Below, piece by piece: positions 29,087 through 36,576 of a DNA stretch of 64,000 nucleotides. This stretch comes from PALSA-693 sp963834725 (GTDB lineage: Bacteria; Actinomycetota; Acidimicrobiia; Acidimicrobiales; Palsa-688): contig CAWICN010000001.1 of the NCBI GenBank assembly GCA_963834725.1, positions 4,898,001-4,962,000 of the forward strand, in the 5' to 3' direction. The translations under genes were made by a program, and so were the position numbers. How positions within the stretch are numbered: the stretch's first letter is position 1; every line of letters starts with the position of its first letter. The notes beneath the pieces are model-generated. The model made no database searches and was not told the origin of the DNA. It saw only the letters and a list, made by a program, of their open reading frames with translations.

Positions 29087-29247
29087 GTCCCAGCCAGGGC
29101 CTTCTGGAAGGCCGCCCACTCCTCGTCGGTCATGTCGTCGCCAAGCCCGCGTTCCTCGCGGGGCGGAAGCGGTCGCGCCCGCCTGAGACCTTCTTCGGGC
29201 GGGTAGAAGCGGTTCACGGGCTCCTCAGGTTGCTCGACGCTCGACAC
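29083..29247 (-). CDS. Small partner (candidate antitoxin) of the PIN toxin
   Basis: A 54-residue frame from a GTG ends exactly in an ATGA overlap with the PIN toxin. The peptide is acidic at both ends, with a central run RRARPLPPREERGLGDD and a C-terminal helix MTDEEWAAFQKALAGT that could wrap the toxin active site. No Arc/CopG or AbrB DNA-binding fold is evident, so autoregulation would need another route. The position and overlap are the main evidence. Confidence 0.65.
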   Translation of the reverse strand: MSSVEQPEEPVNRFYPPEEGLRRARPLPPREERGLGDDMTDEEWAAFQKALAGT

Positions 29248-29343
29248 GGCCTTAAGTGTACGTCCGGCGGTCGACCGAACACGCCGCCCGTAACTCGGAC
29301 GCTCTGCTCGCGCGTTCGCCTTGCCGTCGGCCGGACACCCCCC

Positions 29344-29577
29344 GAGCGCGTACGCGTAGGCGTGGGTGCGCTTGTCGCGTGCGCCGTGCAGTCGCGTGCG
29401 CCGTGCCTAGGCGCCGTGCGTAGGCGGAACAGACCGCGTCGAAACTTTCTTTACGTCTTCGAGCGCGTACGCGTAGGCGTGGGTGCGCTTGTCGCGTGCG
29501 CCGTGCAGTCGCGTGCGCCGTGCCTAGGCGCCGTGCGTAGGCGGAACAGACCGCGTCGAAACTTTCTTTACGTCTTC
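29344..29577. repeat. Perfect 117-base tandem duplication
   Basis: Bases 29344-29460 and 29461-29577 appear identical over all 117 positions. The unit is GC-rich with nested repeats of GCGTAGGCG and CGTGCGCCGTGC and ends in an AT-richer CTTTCTTTACGTCTTC. It lies between the toxin-antitoxin pair and a small membrane gene; the whole stretch 29248-29953 has no convincing gene. One frame crosses both copies because 117 is divisible by three, but its composition is not protein-like. Confidence 0.95.
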
Positions 29578-29953
29578 AAGAGGCGCCGGCTGCGCCGGCG
29601 CCAGCCGTCCCCGACTCCTGCCTCCGGCCCGGCGGGACGGAGAGAGTCGAGTTGGAACCCAGTTGGCGGGCGAACATCCCTGCGAACGTCCACACCAGCC
29701 GTTTCGTCATGGTCCTCACACCCTCACCCGCCGCCACGCACAGTGACCCCCCTCAGAGCCCTCGACGATTCGGCGAACATGCCGAACCCCGATTCCGAGT
29801 CGCCAGCCCATGGCCCGCCTCACCCCGATTTGCCACGGGATAGGTCGTTATGCAGCTGCAAGACCTTCCAAGCCCCTGCTCACACGGAAGTCGCACGACA
29901 GTTCGGGTAGCGGTGCTCTGCGCCCACGCGGGGAGGTCTGCCAGACTAGAGAC

Positions 29954-30280
29954 GTGGTCGACTACGGGGGCACTTTCCATCCGATCTGGAACGGACTCGC
30001 CGACCTCATCTGGATCCTGTTCGTGGTCGCAGTCGTGCGTACCCCGACGAAGAGACTCCCCCGTGGCTGGAGAACCAAGATCTACTGGATCGTCGGTGGG
30101 ACCATCTTCAACCTGTATGCGCCTGGCCTCGTGATCCCAGTCGGCGTGGTTGTTGTCTGGGCATTGTTCGTCAGACGGTACCGCCGAGGCGCGGGCGACC
30201 CGCTATCGACTACCACCGCCGATCAGGGCTATCCCTTCTATCCGAGCAGGCGTCCCGTTCGCACCCCAATAGCGGACTGA
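29954..30280 (+). CDS. Small membrane protein
   Basis: A 108-residue protein from a GTG (VVDYGGTFHPIWNGLADLIW) with two or three hydrophobic helices: LADLIWILFVVAVVR, IYWIVGGTIFNLYAPGLVI and PVGVVVVWALFV. It ends in a Tyr/Pro-rich tail. The pattern resembles small phospholipase D-nuclease N-terminal or PLDc_N-like membrane proteins of actinobacteria, but no catalytic domain follows. Function is unknown. Confidence 0.55.
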   Translation: MVDYGGTFHPIWNGLADLIWILFVVAVVRTPTKRLPRGWRTKIYWIVGGTIFNLYAPGLVIPVGVVVVWALFVRRYRRGAGDPLSTTTADQGYPFYPSRRPVRTPIAD

Positions 30281-30359
30281 ACCGTCGGCTGGTCGGGGCC
30301 TCTGATCGGCCGAGGCCCGATCGCCGAATCCCGCGCCGCTTTGTTCGGGCTTGGTTTGA

Positions 30360-30897
30360 TCAGCCGCCGCTAGAGGGATTGTTCTGCGCTCTCGTTCGAC
30401 GGCCTGACGGGACGTCAAGTATGTCGAGAAAGTCCAACCATCCAGCCAGAAGCACCGCGATGAAAAGCGCAAGGACTCCGAGGACGAATACCCCCAACAC
30501 GGCGGCGATCGGTACCGCAACCAGCAGCGTTGTTCGACGGCGGACGAATGGTCTGGCCATCAGCGTGCTGCCAAGCGCGAAGATGACCGCGCCGGCGATG
30601 AGGAGCGTTAGACCGGCGGCCGTGCGGGTGTCGAGCGCGCCAAGCGAGACGGACACTGGCAGCGGTGATGTGGCCTGCGACGCTCATTCGATGAGCGGGG
30701 ACACCCAGGTAGGCAGCGGGTAGCCCTACGCCGATGAGCTGCACGACCAGGCCCCAGCCGATCCACCGTCCACGGCTCGATACCGGCGACAGCAGTCGGG
30801 GCCCGTCATCAGCCCAGGCGGGGTAGGTTCGCGCCTTACCCGCGATTCGAGTATCTGCGGCGCCGCCCCGTCTGCCCATGACAACAGATTGAATCAT
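30360..30897 (-). pseudogene. Membrane protein gene with apparent frameshift
   Basis: Two overlapping minus-strand frames together make one plausible protein of about 180 residues. The first (30897 to about 30650) reads TRIAGKARTYPAWADDG then RGRWIGWGLVVQLIGVGLP. The second (about 30660 to 30360) continues with SLGALDTRTAAGLTLLIAG and ends after FLDILDV. The join lies near 30650 (GCCAGTGTCCGTCTCG). The combined protein would have four membrane helices. It is a broken gene or an assembly indel; no family is recognised. Confidence 0.5.
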
Positions 30898-31554
30898 CTG
30901 TTACGTCCGGCCGGGCATCGAGTCCGTGGACGGTTCGGCACATATCAGACGGATCAGCCGTGGCACCGGTTCCGGGGTGGCGTCCTGCGTGCGACCACGC
31001 TGCGTGAGCAGGAGTGCCTTCTCCGCCGCCAGAACTCAGGAGTGAGGCTCAACTGCGTCCTGAGCGCGAAAGCGCTGCGAAGGGAGACGAGCGGGCAGCT
31101 GGCGTTGTCGTTCCGCTCGTCTCGCTCAGCTGTGAGGGCCTCGATTGTTCGTCGGGGAGCCTGGGGGCTTCCCTCTGCTGGGCGCCCCAGTGCGTCCAGG
31201 TCAAGCCGGCGCCTGGCGCAGTTCTGCCCGTGTTCGTCGAGCCCTCCCTGGCGGCCACCCAGGCTGGTCGCGACACGTTCATGACACACGACCTCGACAA
31301 CTGACCCGAAACGATGAGAAGTGTCGAGAGTCAAAATCCCTGATCAACGGCCATTTCGCTGCATCGTCGCAGGTCACCGCTGACCGCAGGAGTTCATGCT
31401 CTACTACCAGTTCGGGTCGATCCCTTTGGAACCAACTGTCACGCCATCGACCACCTAACGTGAGCAGATCTCAACCGGTCGCGGACTCATGGCACGACAG
31501 ATCGCCGATTCCGGCGTCATCACCGACCTGACGGCGGCTGTCGTTCTGTGCGCC
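30898..31554. other. Region without a convincing gene
   Basis: Several overlapping frames on both strands cross 30950-31330, but none has a recognisable domain, a good start or a consistent codon pattern. The stretch lies between accessory genes and is best seen as decayed or intergenic DNA. Confidence 0.4.
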
Positions 31555-32241
31555 CTACCGTGTCGGACTCACTGGCGAGCAGGCAGGGCCACAACTACAC
31601 GATTCGCCGGCCCAGGCCCGGCGTCCTTCGGCGACGGCCCAGGCGGCGATGCCGAGTGCGACGGTGCTGTCTACCCACCACGCTCCGAGCAGGGTGTTGG
31701 CCAGTAGCCCGACGAGCACAGCGAGGGCGAGGTACGAGCAGAGCAGGTTTTGGGTGCCTTCGCCGGCGGTGGTCCGGGACCCGAGCTGGGTCCCGATTCG
31801 CCGCTTGGCGATTCCCAGAGGCGGTTCCAACACGGCGGTGATAGCAGTCAGGACGATTCCGATAATGCTGGTTGCCGGTCGTTCGCTCGTTGCTAGAGAG
31901 CGAACGGCCTCGATGGAGATGTACGGGGCTAGGAGGTAGAAGCTGAGCGCGACGAGTTGCTGGGCGCGCCGTTCCGACCGCTCGCCTAGTAGGCGGCTGC
32001 CGGTGAACCGCCAGATCACGATGATGCTGGCCAACGCCTCGATACCGCTGTCGAGCCCGAAGCCCAGGAGGGCCGTCGAGCCCGAGACCGCGGCGGCGCC
32101 TACGGCCACGGTGGCTTCGATGCCCAGCCAGGCCAGCGTCACCCAGGCCAGGTTCCGGGCCAGTCGCGACAGCCGACGCCACTCGGGGTCTCCGAGAACT
32201 GGCCTCGGAATCGGGGTTGCAGGAGTGCGGACCCAGGTCAC
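31555..32241 (-). CDS. CDF-family cation efflux transporter
   Basis: A 228-residue membrane protein of the cation diffusion facilitator type, which exports divalent metals such as Cd, Zn or Co using the proton gradient. The conserved second-helix motif ALLGFGLDSGIEALAS and the fifth-helix motif WWVDSTVALGIAAWAV each carry the metal-binding Asp. The cytosolic C-terminal domain of long CDF proteins is missing and is replaced by a Cys-rich tail (ESCSCGPACS) that could bind soft metals. The GTG start overlaps the stop of the CadI-like gene (GTGA), so the two are one operon with the sensor gene upstream. Confidence 0.82.
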   Translation of the reverse strand: MTWVRTPATPIPRPVLGDPEWRRLSRLARNLAWVTLAWLGIEATVAVGAAAVSGSTALLGFGLDSGIEALASIIVIWRFTGSRLLGERSERRAQQLVALSFYLLAPYISIEAVRSLATSERPATSIIGIVLTAITAVLEPPLGIAKRRIGTQLGSRTTAGEGTQNLLCSYLALAVLVGLLANTLLGAWWVDSTVALGIAAWAVAEGRRAWAGESCSCGPACSPVSPTR

Positions 32242-32615
32242 CAGGTCTCTATGTGCTCGACGACGGTGTAGTACTCCGAGGGCACCCCGTCTGGATCGTG
32301 AACCCACACCTTGTCCTGGAGGGCGTAACAGCATCGCGCTTCGGGCTCGGCCTCGGTCGCTAAACCTTCGCCGGCCAGGCGGCTCGTGGCGGTCGCCACC
32401 TCGTCGGTGGTGGCCACCTCGACGCCCAGGTGATTGATCGTGCCCGCCGGGCCGTTCCCGGGCGAGTTGAGCACCAGCTTCAGCGGCGGGTCCTCCACGG
32501 CGAAGTTGGCGTAACCCGCTCGTAGCTTGGCCGGAGCGGTGCCCAACAGCGTCGAGTAGAAGGCGACCGCTTCGTCAAGGTCGCCGACATTGATCGACAA
32601 CTGGATTCGCGACAT
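32238..32615 (-). CDS. CadI/ArsI-family metalloprotein (VOC fold)
   Basis: A 125-residue VOC-fold protein of the family containing mycobacterial CadI and the ArsI carbon-arsenic lyase. The N-terminal half is IQLSINVGDLDEAVAFYSTL. The signature CCYALQDKVWVHDPDG contains the paired cysteines used to bind trivalent arsenic or cadmium, and the final glutamate ligand is in PSEYYTVVEH. It starts at an ATG with a strong GGAGGTGT upstream. Between a CmtR-like sensor and a CDF transporter, cadmium is the more likely trigger than organoarsenic, but the fold alone cannot decide. Confidence 0.85.
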   Translation of the reverse strand: MSRIQLSINVGDLDEAVAFYSTLLGTAPAKLRAGYANFAVEDPPLKLVLNSPGNGPAGTINHLGVEVATTDEVATATSRLAGEGLATEAEPEARCCYALQDKVWVHDPDGVPSEYYTVVEHIETW

Positions 32616-32632
32616 CAATCACACCTCCGTAA

Positions 32633-32887
32633 TCAGTCGCACGTTCCCGGTAGGTTCAGCGACGCCAGGATGCGCAGGCCCTCAGCCAACCGGGCGTCGG
32701 CGATCTCGTAGCGCACCCGGCGCCCCTCGGCCGTGGCGGTGACCAGGCCACACTCGCGAAGGCACGCCAAATGGTTGGATAGGTTCGCCCGGGTGGTGCC
32801 GAACTCATCGGCCATCTCCGCCGGGTAACCGGGCCCTTCGATCAATTGCACCAGAATCCGCCGCCGAGTCGGATCGGCCAAGGCCAC
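32633..32887 (-). CDS. ArsR-family metal sensor, CmtR-like
   Basis: A winged-helix repressor of at least 84 residues (DPTRRRILVQLIEGPG ... TTRANLSNHLACLRECGLV). It has the Cys-x3-Cys pair in the recognition helix (Cys42, Cys46) and a Cys next to the C-terminus (Cys83). This is the arrangement of mycobacterial CmtR, which senses Cd(II) and Pb(II). Relatives have about 15 more N-terminal residues; matching codons (YDLDLGTLGRVGV) are readable upstream of the GTG, but no ordinary start is visible before the operator, so the true start may be a rarer codon. It heads the operon with CadI-like and CDF genes. Confidence 0.85.
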   Translation of the reverse strand: MALADPTRRRILVQLIEGPGYPAEMADEFGTTRANLSNHLACLRECGLVTATAEGRRVRYEIADARLAEGLRILASLNLPGTCD

Positions 32888-32926
32888 CCCGACCCGACCG
32901 AGCGTTCCCAGATCCAGATCGTACGC

Positions 32927-32960
32927 TACAGCTATAGCTGTACTATACAGCTACAGCTGA
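32927..32960. promoter_or_regulatory. Operator-like palindromes upstream of the metal sensor
   Basis: TACAGCTATAGCTGTA (32927-32942) is a perfect 16-base palindrome, followed at once by a second, less perfect TACAGCTACAGCTGA. Together they give repeated AGCTRTAGCT half-sites about 40-75 bases before the sensor start, as expected for an ArsR-family operator overlapping the promoter. Confidence 0.75.
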
Positions 32961-33521
32961 ACGATGCCAACGCCGAACACCCGCCCCGAATGTTCTTTCG
33001 TCCGCTCGTTTTGGGCGGACCGAACGACGGGTCCGCCGCCCCGCCCGGCCCGTCACTGAGGGTGGCGAACGGTGCCTATCATCCCCAGCCGGTCCATGCC
33101 GAGTCTGGCGTGGGCGCTGAACAAGCACTTGGTCGCGCTCCGCGTCGCAGATGGCGTGCATGTCCTCGGCCCGGCCGATCACTCCTAGCTCGGCCACCGA
33201 GTTGGGCGGCGACACCACCAGCTCCAGACCCGGCCGTCGACAGCCGACCAGTCGTGTCCCCATAATCGGGTCGTGGGCGCCGCCCGGCCCGAACAGGGCC
33301 CGATAGTCGGCCAGGTCCACCTCGCCGTCCAGGCCGAGCAGGAAACGACCGCGGCCACCCCAGGTCATGGGTGTCTCCCCCCGGGACGCGTAGTAGGCGG
33401 CCGCCGCGATCACCGGGTCATCGCCCCGGCCCGCCACGGTGTGCTCGTGGTACCCGACCGAGTCCAGCCCCATCATCCGCATCCACGCCATTCCCACCAC
33501 CCGGTCCCCGGCCGTTTCCAA
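32943..33521 (-). pseudogene. N-terminal fragment of a MobF/TrwC-type relaxase
   Basis: About the first 135 residues match the start of actinobacterial conjugative relaxases: AWMRMMGLDSVGYHEHTV, YYASRGETPMTWGGRG, ALFGPGGAHDP and SVAELGVIGRAEDMHAI. After DAERD the similarity stops and the frame runs on in non-relaxase sequence to 32943. The catalytic tyrosine region is incomplete and the helicase half is absent, so this is a truncated relic of a conjugative element, cut near 33110 where the metal operon begins. Confidence 0.75.
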
Positions 33522-33550
33522 CCGAAGGTTGCAAACGTGTTCGAAATGTT

Positions 33551-33720
33551 TTGGTTGTTATATCAGATGTGGGGGTTCTAGTGGTGGGGTTCTTGTGGAG
33601 GGGACAGTGGCGGTCAGTAATGGTCAAATGGTGATGTAGGTAAGGGGGTTGGGCGTACGGTGGAGAGTTGGGTTATGGAGAGGTGGCGGATCGAGGGGGT
33701 CCTGTAGGGGTTGAGATTTT
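33551..33720 (+). other. G-rich, strongly skewed intergenic stretch
   Basis: Upstream of the next gene the plus strand is very rich in G and T with many runs of three to five G (for example GGGGGTTCTAGTGGTGGGG) and almost no C, ending in a T7 run at about 33716. No gene is visible. Such a strand could form G-quadruplexes or serve as an origin- or transfer-associated region of the former element; that is inference. Confidence 0.5.
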
Positions 33721-33750
33721 TTTCGGTGATGAACTGGACGGCACAGGACG

Positions 33751-33810
33751 GTACTAGAGAGTACTCAAGCGTACTGGGTGGACTTATACGGACACATACG
33801 GACGATTATC
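33751..33810 (+). repeat. Helically phased 10-base direct repeats
   Basis: Three consecutive 10-base units start with GTACT (33751, 33761, 33771) and are followed at the same spacing by units starting with GAC, two of which end in ATACG (33781, 33791, 33801). The regular 10-base phase puts every half-site on one face of the helix. The repeats lie about 60 bases before the winged-helix gene and may bind a regulator or replication/transfer protein. Confidence 0.7.
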
Positions 33811-33868
33811 CAGGGTTCTCCCACCTCACCTCTCATAATCGACACAATCTCGTGGCATCATTACCCGC

Positions 33869-34462
33869 ATGGAGGACCGCACCGCGATCATGCCGCCGGC
33901 CGGGACCGGCCCGTCGAGCTCGCTGGTCTGCGGCCCGGCCAGCCGACCCTGGCGGCGCCAGCTCGGGCCGCTCGCCTGGGCGGCCCTGGAGGAACTGGCA
34001 CTCACCTCCCACCTAGACGACCTCGGATGGGTATCGCCGGTCGGGGTGGCCGCCATCGCCACTGGTGTCGGTACCACCGCCGCGACTGCCGTTCGCGCCG
34101 TCGCCGCTTTATGTGCGGCCGGCCTTGTCGTTTTCGAACCAGTCGCAGACCTGAACGGGCAGCGCCGGTTGGGCTACTGGCTACACCTCCCAGACGGGAT
34201 CGAGCTGCGCCACTGGCCCCATGAAAACGGCGAGACCGCACAGGGTCTACCTCGTGGCCGTCCCGACGACCAAGACGCTCGCTCTCGAGATCCATCTGAC
34301 CGTCGTCAGAACAGCCAAGACGATCACTGGTGTCTCACACATCACGACACCGTGCCGGCGGGCGAGGAGGCCGGTGGCGACTACGGGACCGAATCGGGCG
34401 GCCCTACCGCACCACCCCGACATCACCAATCCAGCGGACGTCACACCAAGGAGCACCAATGA
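33869..34462 (+). CDS. Putative winged-helix regulator of a mobile element
   Basis: A 197-residue protein. Residues 30-100 (QLGPLAWAALEELALTSHL, VGVAAIATGVGTTAATAVR) look like a winged helix-turn-helix of the type found in actinobacterial integrative elements. The C-terminal 80 residues are hydrophilic and low in complexity. It is preceded by phased repeats that could be its operator and is coupled by an ATGA overlap to the next gene. The family was not identified with certainty. Confidence 0.55.
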   Translation: MEDRTAIMPPAGTGPSSSLVCGPASRPWRRQLGPLAWAALEELALTSHLDDLGWVSPVGVAAIATGVGTTAATAVRAVAALCAAGLVVFEPVADLNGQRRLGYWLHLPDGIELRHWPHENGETAQGLPRGRPDDQDARSRDPSDRRQNSQDDHWCLTHHDTVPAGEEAGGDYGTESGGPTAPPRHHQSSGRHTKEHQ

Positions 34463-34725
34463 GTGCAGGCGAGCTCACCCCCGCAGAGCGCAGCCTGCGG
34501 GCCCGCGCCGCCGCCTACCGGCTGCACAGCGTCTACGACAGCCGGCAGCTCACCGCCAACGCCCGCGCCGCGTTCCAGGACCGCTTCACCCGCCAAGTCG
34601 ACCCGGACGGGATCCTGCCCGAAGCGGAACGCCAGCGGCGAGCCGAGTCCGCCCGCAAGGCCTACTACGCGGCTTTGGCGGCCAAGTCTGCCCGAGGTCG
34701 TCGCCAACGGGCCAGCAAAGGCTGA
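34459..34725 (+). CDS. Small basic helical protein
   Basis: An 88-residue protein with an AAGGAG ribosome-binding sequence and an ATG overlapping the previous stop (ATGA). It is rich in Arg and Ala (TPAERSLRARAAAYRLHSVY ... ARKAYYAALAAKSARGRRQR) and predicted all-helical, so it may bind DNA. No family is recognised. It resembles short proteins found near replication or transfer genes of actinobacterial integrative elements. Confidence 0.6.
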   Translation: MSAGELTPAERSLRARAAAYRLHSVYDSRQLTANARAAFQDRFTRQVDPDGILPEAERQRRAESARKAYYAALAAKSARGRRQRASKG

Positions 34726-34738
34726 CGCACTTGTGGCC

Positions 34739-35725
34739 TCAGAGCTTGTCGCCCAGCGCGATCCGCCGCCCCGTATCCTGCGCTCGAGCGATCGCCGCGG
34801 ATTTCCCGTACCGGTGCACCATGGCCGACGTTGTCCAGCCGCCCAATGCCATCAGGTCCCCCTCGGACGCTCCGGCCCGCTTCAGCTCGTGCGCCCATGA
34901 GTGACGGAACACGTGGGGGTGTAGACGGGGTACCTCGGCCTGGTCTGCGCGGCGGTTCAGCATCTGCGCCACCCCGCTGTCACTCAGCGGGCCGCGCGTG
35001 CCAATCCAGAGCGCCCTGGACCCCGCGTGCGACTGTCGCAGCCGGAGCCGCATGTAACGGGCCAGAGCTTCTCCGGTCGACGGGGAGATCGGCACGATTC
35101 GGGTGCCGGTCTTGCCGGTCAGAGTAACCAGGTCTTGCCGACGATCCCAGCTGTCGACAGTCGTTCCGATCAGTTCTCCGACGCGGGCGCCGGTGTCAAT
35201 TAGGAAGCGGACGATCGCCGTATCACGCCGGGCCTCGAAGTCGATGCCGGCGCAAGCATGCAGCATGGCCCGCACGTCGTCGAGGGCAACGACAGGGACG
35301 GGGCGCTCCTCCAGGCGTGGCACGTCTGCCTTGTCGAAGGGATTGGGCTCCTCCATCTCCTGCGCCCACCACGAGAAAAACGGGCGCAGGTTCTGCCACC
35401 GGATGCGGACCGTGTTCGGCTGGATCGGGCGGGGTACGCTATTCCCGGTGTCGGGATCGACGTCGAAGGTGACGCTGCCGTTACGCACCAACGGCGCGAC
35501 CAGCATCGCCGAGGTCCAGGCATTCACATGACGGCGGGTGACACCGCCCGGATCGGGGGGAAGTCCCTCGGTCTCGGCCCAGCGCCAGAACTGCTCGTAG
35601 CTCTTGCGGTAGATATTGAGGGTGTGCACGGATCGGCCCTTGCGCGCCCGGGAGCGGGCGAAGTCGGACCAGGCGTCCTCCAGGGGCGGCAAGAGGGCCT
35701 GCGTCACGTCTCCATCATGCCACAA
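34739..35725 (-). CDS. Tyrosine recombinase
   Basis: A 328-residue XerC/D-like recombinase. It has a core-binding domain (VHTLNIYRKSYEQFWRWAE) and the catalytic residues Arg (DTGARVGELIGTT), His-x2-Arg (HVFRHSWAHE), Trp in place of the second His (GGWTTSAMVHRYGK) and the Tyr nucleophile in the last motif. Its start lies about 80 bases from the 5' end of tRNA-Met, outside the tRNA-bounded element on the other side. It may belong to an older element or to the 33-36 kb gene group. No attachment site could be assigned. Confidence 0.88.
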   Translation of the reverse strand: MWHDGDVTQALLPPLEDAWSDFARSRARKGRSVHTLNIYRKSYEQFWRWAETEGLPPDPGGVTRRHVNAWTSAMLVAPLVRNGSVTFDVDPDTGNSVPRPIQPNTVRIRWQNLRPFFSWWAQEMEEPNPFDKADVPRLEERPVPVVALDDVRAMLHACAGIDFEARRDTAIVRFLIDTGARVGELIGTTVDSWDRRQDLVTLTGKTGTRIVPISPSTGEALARYMRLRLRQSHAGSRALWIGTRGPLSDSGVAQMLNRRADQAEVPRLHPHVFRHSWAHELKRAGASEGDLMALGGWTTSAMVHRYGKSAAIARAQDTGRRIALGDKL

Positions 35726-35806
35726 TCCCCTGCTGAGCAGGCGCTATGCTCGGTCGCACTGGAGGCAGTTCAAGCAAGAAACCGTTGAAAACTAAGGCAA
35801 TTTCTC

Positions 35807-35879
35807 GGGCTCGTAGCTCAGTGGTGAGAGCGGGGGACTCATAATCCCTTGGTCCTGGGTTCGATCCCCAGCGGGCCCA
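35807..35879 (+). tRNA. tRNA-Met (anticodon CAT)
   Basis: A complete 73-base cloverleaf: acceptor GGGCTCG/CGGGCCC with discriminator A, D arm AGCTCAGTGGTGAGAGC, anticodon stem GGGGA with loop CTCATAA (CAT), and T arm CTGGG TTCGATC CCCAG. An elongator Met or a lysidine-modified Ile identity cannot be separated from sequence alone, but features favour Met. Its 3' half is the left attachment site of the following element, and a second copy of that half occurs at 50982-51028. Confidence 0.93.
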
Positions 35880-35882
35880 CCC
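35836..35882 (+). other. Left attachment site (attL) in tRNA-Met
   Basis: The 19 bases GACTCATAATCCCTTGGTC, covering the anticodon loop to variable loop, are identical to 50982-51000. The following 28 bases differ from the right copy at only six positions, all in the T stem. Inside the element lie CTGTGGATAAC (35912) and the near-repeat AACTTGCTGTCAATCCGAAA (35948), both also present in direct orientation inside the right end; they may be integrase arm sites. Confidence 0.9.
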
Positions 35883-36077
35883 CTCTCACCAGCAGTTATG
35901 TCCACGAGAGACTGTGGATAACTCAGCGGGAGGGGCAGTTTGCTGTCAACTTGCTGTCAATCCGAAACGTATAGACCGATGCGCGATGAATCCTGGCTGG
36001 CCGGTGGCGCACGGAAACAGGCCCAACTTGACCAAGTCCGTCACCGAACCACGGAGGCGAATGGCCGGTGGCGGTAC

Positions 36078-36521
36078 CTACTGGCTGAGCTGGCGGAGCT
36101 CCCAGCTCTGCCCGCCCAGACTCAACCGCACCACCTCCAGCCGGAAGCCGGCCCCGGTGAGGGCGGCCAGCAGGTCGGTCCGCCCGGCCCGCTCCGGGCC
36201 CGCCCCGTTGCCTCCCACGGTCGCCGGGACGGGCCCGGGCGACGGTAGCCCAGCCGCAGCCGGTGACCGCTCCTGGGCCATGGTGGGGCTCTCCTGGGCG
36301 GCCCGACGGTTGACGGCTTCGAGGTGTCGCTTCTCGTTGGCGAGGCGGAAGGCCTCCACCTGCCGCGGCGTCCGGGCCGGCGCCTCCGCCGGCTGCGACT
36401 CCGGCTGGGGTTCCGGGCCGCGACCGTCCGGCATAGCCCCGTTGCCGTTCAAGTCCCGGGCTGCCAGCAGCTGCCGGCGGGTGGGCGTGCCGGTCTCCGG
36501 CCAGTCGGTGACTCGCTCCAT
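36078..36521 (-). CDS. Hypothetical element protein
   Basis: A 147-residue protein from the ATG 36521 (MERVTDWPETGTPTRRQLLA). A disordered Pro/Glu-rich middle follows, then a helix FRLANEKRHLEAVNRRAAQE and a final beta-rich segment GAGFRLEVVRLSLGGQSWEL. No family is recognised. It is the leftmost gene of the tRNA-bounded element and is divergent from the next gene, with a tandem repeat between them. Confidence 0.55.
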   Translation of the reverse strand: MERVTDWPETGTPTRRQLLAARDLNGNGAMPDGRGPEPQPESQPAEAPARTPRQVEAFRLANEKRHLEAVNRRAAQESPTMAQERSPAAAGLPSPGPVPATVGGNGAGPERAGRTDLLAALTGAGFRLEVVRLSLGGQSWELRQLSQ

Positions 36522-36576
36522 TGGGCGAGCATGACCCTGCCGAGACAGCCGCGCAACCGGCAAAAACCACCGACCG

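Noticed and set aside
29047..29910. A 287-residue plus-strand frame covering the tandem duplication.
   Set aside because: Composition is that of random GC-rich sequence, the protein repeat is just the 117-base duplication read in frame, and the first part is antisense to the toxin-antitoxin genes.
30954..31334. Overlapping frames of 83-131 residues on both strands between the broken membrane gene and the CDF gene.
   Set aside because: No frame has a recognisable domain, good start or consistent bias; several frames are open at once, as expected in GC-rich non-coding DNA.
32943..33110. The last 60 codons of the relaxase frame as genuine relaxase sequence.
   Set aside because: Similarity to relaxases stops after DAERD; the remaining sequence is Arg-rich and runs towards the metal operon promoter, so it is fusion or read-through sequence.
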